A stretch of DNA of 64,000 bases from Anaerolineae bacterium. Lineage in GTDB: Bacteria > Chloroflexota > Anaerolineae > Aggregatilineales > Phototrophicaceae. The notes below the pieces were generated by a model. It saw only the letters and a list, made by a program, of their open reading frames with translations. It was not told where the DNA came from and did not search any database. Both the position numbers and the translations under genes were made by a program. This document shows positions 62,161-64,000 of the stretch, piece by piece (position 1 is the stretch's first letter; every line of letters starts with the position of its first letter). The DNA lies in the NCBI GenBank assembly GCA_025454525.1, contig JALOOG010000004.1, forward strand, positions 19,308 through 83,307, given 5' to 3'.

Positions 62161-63513
62161 TTAAATTCCAGATAACAATCGGCGTGAAAGTTGGGTGTGC
62201 CGTTCGATCAACATGGGTAAATCTAAACCGACAAATTGACCCGCTTGTATCACGATCTTTCCGTGAATAATCGACAGATCCACATTGACCGATTGACAGA
62301 AGATCAATGCGGCCAAAGGATCATGTTGCGCGCCAGCAAATGCCAATTGATCGAGTCGATAGGCGATCAGATCGGCGGCCATGCCGGGGGCGATCTTGCC
62401 AAGGTCATCGCGCCCTAACACCGCTGCCCCACCAATCGTAGCAATTTCAAGGCCTTGGCGGGCGGTCATCGCTGCTGGATCACAATCCTTCACCCGTTGT
62501 AATAAGACTGCTTGTCGTGCCTCATTCAGCAAATGTCCGCCATCGTTTGAGGCCGATCCATCTACGCCCAAACCGACTCGCACATTTTTCGCCAACATTT
62601 GGCGGATCGGCGCGATCCCCGATGCCAGTCGCATATTAGAGCAGGGGCAATGTGCGACTCCGGTACCCGTTCGAGCGAAAAGATCAATTTCCTGATCATC
62701 CAATTGCACACAATGGGCGTGCCAAACATCATCTCCGATCCACCCTAGCGACTCGGCAAATTGACCGGGCCGCATCTGATAATGTTCTAAGCTGTAATCA
62801 ATGTCGTTCACGTTTTCGGCCAAATGGGTATGTAAGCGCACATTGGGATAACTACGGGCTAAGGCGGCCGACTCGCGCATCAGATCCAACGAGACATTAA
62901 ACGGTGCAGCTGGTGCGATCCCCATCCGTAACATCGAATAACGCTTCGGATCATGAAATTGTTCGATAGCGCGTTGTGTGTCTTTGAGGATATGGGGTTC
63001 TTTTTCCACAATCCGATCGGGTGGAAGTCCGCCATTGCTTTCGCCCACACTCATCGATCCGCGAGTCGGATGAAAGCGAAACCCTAATTCATAAGCGGCG
63101 CGGATCTCATCATCGATCAAGGCACCATTCGGATAAAGATAGAGATGATCGCTAGAGGTCGTGCAACCCGATAAGATCAATTCTGCCATAGCCAACTTTG
63201 CGGACACATAGATCATCTCACCGGTGATCCCCGTCCAGATCGGATATAGCGTCGTCAACCAACCGAATAACTCGTTTTGTTGGGCCATCACCCGCGTGAG
63301 GTTTTGGAACATATGATGATGTGTGTTGATCATGCCTGGCATCACCACATGATGCGAGAGATCAAGAGTCTCATCCACTTCGACCGGTGGAAGTTGGGCT
63401 TGTGGGCCGACAAATTCGATCACATGATCGCGATGAACTACTGCGGCATTTGGGATCTCTTGCCCGTCCATGGTGATCAGCAGGCGGATATTTTTTAGAA
63501 GTCGTGTGGTCAT
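62161..63513 (-). CDS. 8-oxoguanine deaminase-like amidohydrolase
   Basis: A 450-residue metal-dependent amidohydrolase. The metal ligands lie in NTHHHMFQNLTRV, the LHTHLAENVNDI loop and HAHCVQLDDQEIDL, with the final Asp in GLGVDGSASNDGGHLLNEA. LFGWLTTLYPIWTGI and SGCTTSSDHLYLYPN are closest in memory to 8-oxoguanine/hydroxydechloroatrazine-type deaminases. ATG 63513 is chosen because the family starts there; the frame is open upstream, and no strong ribosome-binding site is seen. Conversion of 8-oxoguanine to urate would feed purine catabolism. Confidence 0.83.
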   Translation of the reverse strand: MTTRLLKNIRLLITMDGQEIPNAAVVHRDHVIEFVGPQAQLPPVEVDETLDLSHHVVMPGMINTHHHMFQNLTRVMAQQNELFGWLTTLYPIWTGITGEMIYVSAKLAMAELILSGCTTSSDHLYLYPNGALIDDEIRAAYELGFRFHPTRGSMSVGESNGGLPPDRIVEKEPHILKDTQRAIEQFHDPKRYSMLRMGIAPAAPFNVSLDLMRESAALARSYPNVRLHTHLAENVNDIDYSLEHYQMRPGQFAESLGWIGDDVWHAHCVQLDDQEIDLFARTGTGVAHCPCSNMRLASGIAPIRQMLAKNVRVGLGVDGSASNDGGHLLNEARQAVLLQRVKDCDPAAMTARQGLEIATIGGAAVLGRDDLGKIAPGMAADLIAYRLDQLAFAGAQHDPLAALIFCQSVNVDLSIIHGKIVIQAGQFVGLDLPMLIERHTQLSRRLLSGI

Positions 63514-63659
63514 AAGATCGATTGTGTACTGGGTGGATGACAGGATAATCGTAATGTAGTGTACACGACGATTGGGTTGAACACAAGCGACTTGCCTCTT
63601 TAAGCCTAGTAATTGCTTCAAAAATCACAGGTGATCGAGTCTGCTACAAAGTCGTCCGT

Positions 63660-63836
63660 TCTATGCGGTGGTGACGGCAGCGAAGACCCAAAATTTATCC
63701 GGCGACAGCGGCAACATGGTTAGAGGGATCGTAAGATTGCGTCCCAACGCCAAAAAGCAAATCCGAAACCGCAAAATCAAGTTGAAACTGTACGTTCATC
63801 CAATACTCCTAGGGGTGACATGATCGTAGTCAGGCG
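63660..63836 (-). repeat. Small conserved element, copy B
   Basis: Second copy of the element at 38.9-39.1 kb, on the opposite strand. It shares the promoter (below), an AGGAG site, the identical core GTTGCCGCTGTCGCCG (63716-63701 on the minus strand) and trailing AAATTTT and CACCACCGC-like stretches. The spacing between promoter and core is about 36 nt longer than in copy A. Confidence 0.55.
63695..63799 (-). CDS. Candidate 34-residue peptide in element copy B
   Basis: A short ORF starting at ATG 63799, with a strong AGGAG (63810-63806) 6 bases upstream and a promoter at the expected distance, ending at TAA 63695. It contains FAVSDLLFGVG and ends SYDPSNHVAAVAG. A related VAAVA segment preceded by Tyr-Asp-x-Asn is readable in copy A, but in a frame that lacks a start there. 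It could be a small secreted or regulatory peptide, or a chance ORF in an RNA gene. No family recognised. Confidence 0.45.
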   Translation of the reverse strand: MNVQFQLDFAVSDLLFGVGTQSYDPSNHVAAVAG

Positions 63837-63887
63837 ATGATAGCACAGATGAGCGAAAAAATCGTAACAAATGTTACGTCTTTTCGC
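63837..63887 (-). promoter_or_regulatory. Shared dyad promoter, copy B
   Basis: A 35-bp near-perfect dyad centred on the perfect 16-bp CGTAACAAATGTTACG (63863-63878) has arms extended by GCGAAAA. It is followed on the minus strand, 22 nt after TTTGTTA, by the extended -10 TGcTATCAT (hexamer 63842-63837). It is the best conserved of the four copies. Confidence 0.65.
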
Positions 63888-64000
63888 CGATGTCTTTTGA
63901 AACGATGACACTCTCTCTTTAATGGAAGCGTAGCCCAACCGTAGGGTAAGCGTCGGTTGCGAGTTCGATCAAAACGGCGTAAAGTAGGATTAATGTTGAT
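63888..64000. other. Right window edge, nothing recognised
   Basis: Beyond the copy B promoter no gene, RNA or repeat could be supported. A T-loop-like GTTCGATC near 63963 has no matching stem and is not a tRNA. Confidence 0.4.

Noticed and set aside
63905..63990. Possible tRNA near the right edge (GTTCGATC T-loop-like)
   Set aside because: No complementary T-stem, anticodon stem or acceptor stem could be paired around it.

Overview
The window reads as a chromosomal segment of roughly 50% GC from a free-living bacterium, most probably a member of the Chloroflexota. This is inferred from gene content, not from a marker gene. It carries a coenzyme F420 synthesis cluster with F420-using enzymes, a GH57-type glucan branching enzyme, polyphosphate glucokinase, several STAND-like ATPases, a MoxR/DUF58/transglutaminase operon and molybdenum hydroxylase genes. 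GATC is conspicuously frequent throughout. I saw no rRNA, tRNA, CRISPR array, transposase or phage gene.

Layout. 0-2.4 kb: divergent glycerol catabolism (glpK, cut by the left edge, and glpD). 2.4-5.2 kb: a quinone-detoxification-like operon (ring-cleaving dioxygenase, carboxylesterase, luciferase-like domain protein) divergent from an XRE-cupin regulator. 5.2-8 kb: tyrosine phosphatase, small HEAT-like proteins and a histidine phosphatase. 8-12.2 kb: MoxR-DUF58-transglutaminase operon. 12.3-14 kb: an SH3-glycosidase and a small membrane protein. 14-22.5 kb: the most unusual block. It has a 1105-residue RelA/SpoT-like protein whose catalytic motifs look eroded, fused to a STAND-like ATPase; a second gene with a related ATPase plus an OmpR-type winged helix; and, divergently, a MoxR ATPase / Asn-Pro-rich protein / HExxH-VWA protein trio. 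22.6-28.9 kb: acetyltransferase, branching enzyme, secreted protein, response regulator plus histidine kinase, YbaK-like deacylase. 28.9-35.6 kb: a giant GAP1-like protein, MurJ, a flavin-binding stress protein and a dehydrogenase. 35.7-37.7 kb: molybdate uptake (ModB, and a ModA with an extra C-terminal domain). 38-44.4 kb: Mut7-C protein, leucyl aminopeptidase, polyphosphate glucokinase, flavin reductase, glycosyltransferase. 44.6-49.3 kb: F420 cluster (NpdG, CofE, FbiB-like nitroreductase, CofD, CofC, LLM oxidoreductase). 49.2-59.1 kb: a membrane glycosyltransferase and a molybdenum hydroxylase operon (XdhC, FAD/[2Fe-2S] fusion, large subunit, YqeC-MocA fusion). 59-63.5 kb: SRPBCC protein, zinc alcohol dehydrogenase, Nudix protein and 8-oxoguanine deaminase-like amidohydrolase.

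The molybdate transporter, the hydroxylase with its maturation factors, and the deaminase fit one theme: purine breakdown by a molybdenum (possibly selenium-dependent) hydroxylase.

Two regulatory observations came from reading the DNA itself. First, a long imperfect dyad (GAAAAATCG-type arms around AACA-NN-TGTT) occurs four times, each at a fixed 22-23 nt before an extended -10 box. It lies upstream of the histidine phosphatase, the zinc alcohol dehydrogenase and two copies of a small unannotated element. Second, those two elements (about 39.0 kb and 63.7 kb, opposite strands) share promoter, ribosome-binding site and a 16-nt identical core, which suggests a small peptide or RNA gene family under a common regulator.
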